Positions 61,826 through 64,000 of a stretch of DNA of 64,000 nt are shown piece by piece. The notes beneath the pieces are model-generated. The model worked only from the letters and a program-made list of their open reading frames with translations, did not search any database and was not told the DNA's origin. Source of the stretch: UBA5287 sp041672395 (GTDB lineage: Bacteria; Bacteroidota; Bacteroidia; Bacteroidales; Dysgonomonadaceae); NCBI GenBank assembly GCA_041672395.1, contig JBAYZS010000006.1, positions 15,444-79,443 on the forward strand. Direction: 5' to 3'. How positions within the stretch are numbered: the stretch's first letter is position 1; the number at the start of each line of letters is the position of its first letter. The translations under genes and the position numbers were made by a program.

Positions 61826-63667
61826 TCAATTTGATGTTATATTTGTCTGTACATCATATAATTTAGTATACTGACCTTTTTGTTCATATAATTGTTCATG
61901 TGTTCCATGCTCAATTATTTTTCCATCCTGCATAACATAAATTTCATCTGCATTTTTAATTGTCGACAGCCTGTGGGCTATTATAATCGTAGTTCTATTT
62001 AACATCAGGTTTTCTAACGCTTCTTGAACAAGTTTTTCGGAATTTGTATCCAGTGCAGATGTTGCTTCGTCCAATATGAGTATTTTTGGATCTTTTAAAA
62101 TGGCCCGGGCAATGCTGATTCGCTGGCGCTGTCCACCGGAAAGCTTTCCTCCTCTATCGCCAATGTTTGTTTGATATCCTTCTTCTGTTGCTATAATGAA
62201 TTCATGGGCGTTTGCAATCTTTGCTGCTCTTTCAACTTCTTTGGGTGTGGCATTTTCAACGCCGAAGGTGATGTTGTTATATATTGAATCATTAAACAAA
62301 ATCGCTTCTTGATTGACATATCCCATTAACTTTCTCAAATCATATAGCTTGACATCTTTTATATTTGTGCCATCAATATAGATTCCTCCTTTTTCAATAT
62401 CGTAAAAGCGTGGCAGTACATCTACCATCGTGGATTTACCGGATCCCGAATGTCCAACAAGTGCAATCGTTTTTCCTTTTGGTATATCCAAATCGATTCC
62501 TCTCAAAATCCATTCTTGTTGATAGCGAAACCAAACATCTTTATAATGTATGTTTTCATTGAAATGGATATTTTGTGGTTTCTCTGGATTTTCAATATCG
62601 TTTTTAGCATTTAGGATTTTATCAATTCTGTCCATTGAGGCCAAACCTCGTTGAACGGTATAAGCTGAACGTGAAAATTCTTTTATCGGATTAATGATGC
62701 TATAGAATATAGTCAGATAATATATAAATGTTGCAGCATCTACTAAACCATTGCCTCCTAAAATAAGTGAACCTCCAAACCACATCACTATTGCAATTGT
62801 AACTGTTCCCAAAAATTCGCTCATGGGGTGAGCAAGCGACTGACGTCTGGAAATTTTGTTTGACATATTTCTGAATGTGTCGCTGCCAGTTTCAAATTTA
62901 TGAGATATCTTTTTTTCTGCATTGAATGCCTTAATAACTCGCAATCCACTTAGTGTTTCTTCTACTTGAGACATCAATTCTCCCCATTTATTTTGAGCCT
63001 CAAATGATGATCTCTTTAGATTTTTCCCAACAGTTCCCATTATATATCCCATGATTGGCAACACAATTAGAACAAATAAGGTTAATTGCCAACTTATAAT
63101 TAACATGGTGGTAAGATAAATGACGACAAGTATCGGGTTTTTTAATAGCATGTCTATTGAACTCATTACTGAATTCTCAACTTCGTTTACGTCTCCTGAA
63201 ATTCGAGCTAAAATATCACCTTTATGTTCTTCAGAAAAAAAACCAAGTGGAAGTGCCAATATTTTTTTATTGAGTTTGTTACGTATATCCATTACAACTC
63301 CCGTTCGGATTGGTATAATATAATAAGATCCCAAATAGGCTGTACCTGTTTTAAGCAACGTCATTATTATTAAGATGATCGATAGGAACATCAATGTCTG
63401 ACTACCGCCATACGTTTCTATTAATTGTGTGAGTTGCCAATAACCATTATTCAATAATATGTCGAAGAACGAAAACTCAGTTGAGTCCCAAGGTATAAAA
63501 GTGTATGATGTTTCTTTGATTTTGAAAAGTACCTGAAGAATAGGTATGATAGTCATCAAAGAAAACACGTTTAAAAACGCTGTGAGAATATTAAAAACAA
63601 AAGAAAGTATTACGAACTTTCTGTATGGAGGTAAAAAACGCTTAAGAATTTTGAAAATACTTTTCAT
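61826..63667 (-). CDS. ABC exporter, MsbA-like (fused membrane and ATPase domains)
   Basis: The 613-residue half-transporter has six membrane segments (about 15-320) followed by an ATPase domain with Walker A VGHSGSGKSTM, signature KLSGGQRQRISIARAIL, Walker B ILILDEATSALD and H-loop IIIAHRLSTI. Homologs are MsbA/lipid A flippase-like exporters; in Bacteroidetes this family flips lipid A or other lipids. The substrate is inferred from homology. Single gene, minus strand. Confidence 0.93.
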   Translation of the reverse strand: MKSIFKILKRFLPPYRKFVILSFVFNILTAFLNVFSLMTIIPILQVLFKIKETSYTFIPWDSTEFSFFDILLNNGYWQLTQLIETYGGSQTLMFLSIILIIMTLLKTGTAYLGSYYIIPIRTGVVMDIRNKLNKKILALPLGFFSEEHKGDILARISGDVNEVENSVMSSIDMLLKNPILVVIYLTTMLIISWQLTLFVLIVLPIMGYIMGTVGKNLKRSSFEAQNKWGELMSQVEETLSGLRVIKAFNAEKKISHKFETGSDTFRNMSNKISRRQSLAHPMSEFLGTVTIAIVMWFGGSLILGGNGLVDAATFIYYLTIFYSIINPIKEFSRSAYTVQRGLASMDRIDKILNAKNDIENPEKPQNIHFNENIHYKDVWFRYQQEWILRGIDLDIPKGKTIALVGHSGSGKSTMVDVLPRFYDIEKGGIYIDGTNIKDVKLYDLRKLMGYVNQEAILFNDSIYNNITFGVENATPKEVERAAKIANAHEFIIATEEGYQTNIGDRGGKLSGGQRQRISIARAILKDPKILILDEATSALDTNSEKLVQEALENLMLNRTTIIIAHRLSTIKNADEIYVMQDGKIIEHGTHEQLYEQKGQYTKLYDVQTNITSN

Positions 63668-63857
63668 AAATGATATTTAAAAACTGGGCGCAAGTTACTC
63701 ATAAAATATGGTTTTTGATATAAAAAGGGTGTCGAAATATGAAACAGGCATGGTAGGTCAAAAAAAAGTTCAATTTTATTTCGACCCTTAAATGGTTGTT
63801 TTATTGTTGGTTGATGTCATAGTGCCAAAAAAACATTAAAAGTTTTATCCAAAAAGA

Positions 63858-63889
63858 TTTGGAGGGTAAATAAAAAGTGCATATCTTTG
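63858..63889 (+). promoter_or_regulatory. Strong promoter near the window edge
   Basis: TTTG (63858-63861), 20 bases, TATCTTTG (63882-63889) followed by CACCC: full consensus. The next 110 bases hold no convincing start codon in a long frame but a hairpin CGAACA/TGTTCG (63905-63921). It is the leader of a gene or stable RNA beyond the window. Confidence 0.75.
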
Positions 63890-64000
63890 CACCCGCTTTT
63901 AAGACGAACAGTAGTTGTTCGGAAAAGATAAAGCAAAAGAGATCTTTAGAAGACTTCCATAAAATATGAAACAATACAAGTAGCAATACAAGGATCAACG

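Noticed and set aside
63801..63998. Minus-strand 65-residue frame at the right edge
   Set aside because: It overlaps the strong plus-strand promoter and leader and shows no family pattern.

Overview
The window is chromosomal DNA of an AT-rich Bacteroidota bacterium, most likely of the order Bacteroidales. The evidence is the repeated Bacteroidetes-type promoter (TTTG, about 19-20 bases, then TAnnTTTG), weak Shine-Dalgarno sequences, SusD-like absence but many Bacteroidetes-style lipoproteins, a TIGR-type GG-leader system, and housekeeping proteins of Bacteroidales type. The genus cannot be fixed from the sequence alone.

Region 1 (1-8180, minus strand) is core translation machinery. Read in its own direction it runs tRNA-Thr, tRNA-Tyr, tRNA-Gly, tRNA-Thr, tuf, tRNA-Trp, secE, nusG, rplK, rplA (cut by the window edge), the same order as the E. 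coli thrU-tyrU-glyT-thrT-tufB / secE-nusG-rplK block. Upstream lie hpf, a Xer-type recombinase, rpsU, and the thrS-infC-rpmI-rplT operon. Region 2 (8261-13273) is a small envelope-polysaccharide block: two glycosyltransferases, a methyltransferase, a GNGPSL-motif protein and a flippase. Region 3 (13283-39463) is a run of housekeeping genes: MBL hydrolase, dipeptidyl peptidase, FabK/NMO-like flavoprotein, purD, ribF, mltG, tRNA-Ser, a 47-residue small basic protein that automated callers tend to miss, aspartate aminotransferase, ileS, a DksA/TraR-like protein, lspA, ppdK, an MFS carrier, a SurA-like / OstA-like / mutL operon and an aldo/keto reductase.

Region 4 (39605-55114) is the accessory part. 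A tRNA-Gly/tRNA-Leu pair is followed by about 15.3 kb bounded by a 14-bp direct repeat of the tRNA-Leu 3' end (39759-39772 and 55056-55069). Each repeat is followed by a nearly identical terminator hairpin. A decayed tyrosine integrase lies just inside the right end. This is a fossil integrative element. It carries a GC-rich GH106 alpha-L-rhamnosidase, remnants of IS256 and IS30 transposases, a DUF1016 remnant, and a minus-strand operon that looks like an unusual GG-leader export system: TolC-type channel (frameshifted), GG-leader HExxH protein B (one amber codon), secreted partner B, LanC-like protein, two glycosyltransferases, GG-leader HExxH protein A (intact), a small protein, secreted partner A, and a truncated third GG-leader copy. 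The idea that GG-leader metallopeptidases are exported with paired periplasmic partner proteins is the most novel thing in the window.

Region 5 (55146-63667) returns to core genes: a lipoprotein, peptidase E, an AlkD-like protein, nadC, a dCMP deaminase-type enzyme, an S41 protease, 5-formyl-THF cyclo-ligase and an MsbA-like ABC exporter. The window ends just after a very strong promoter and an untranslated leader for something beyond the edge.
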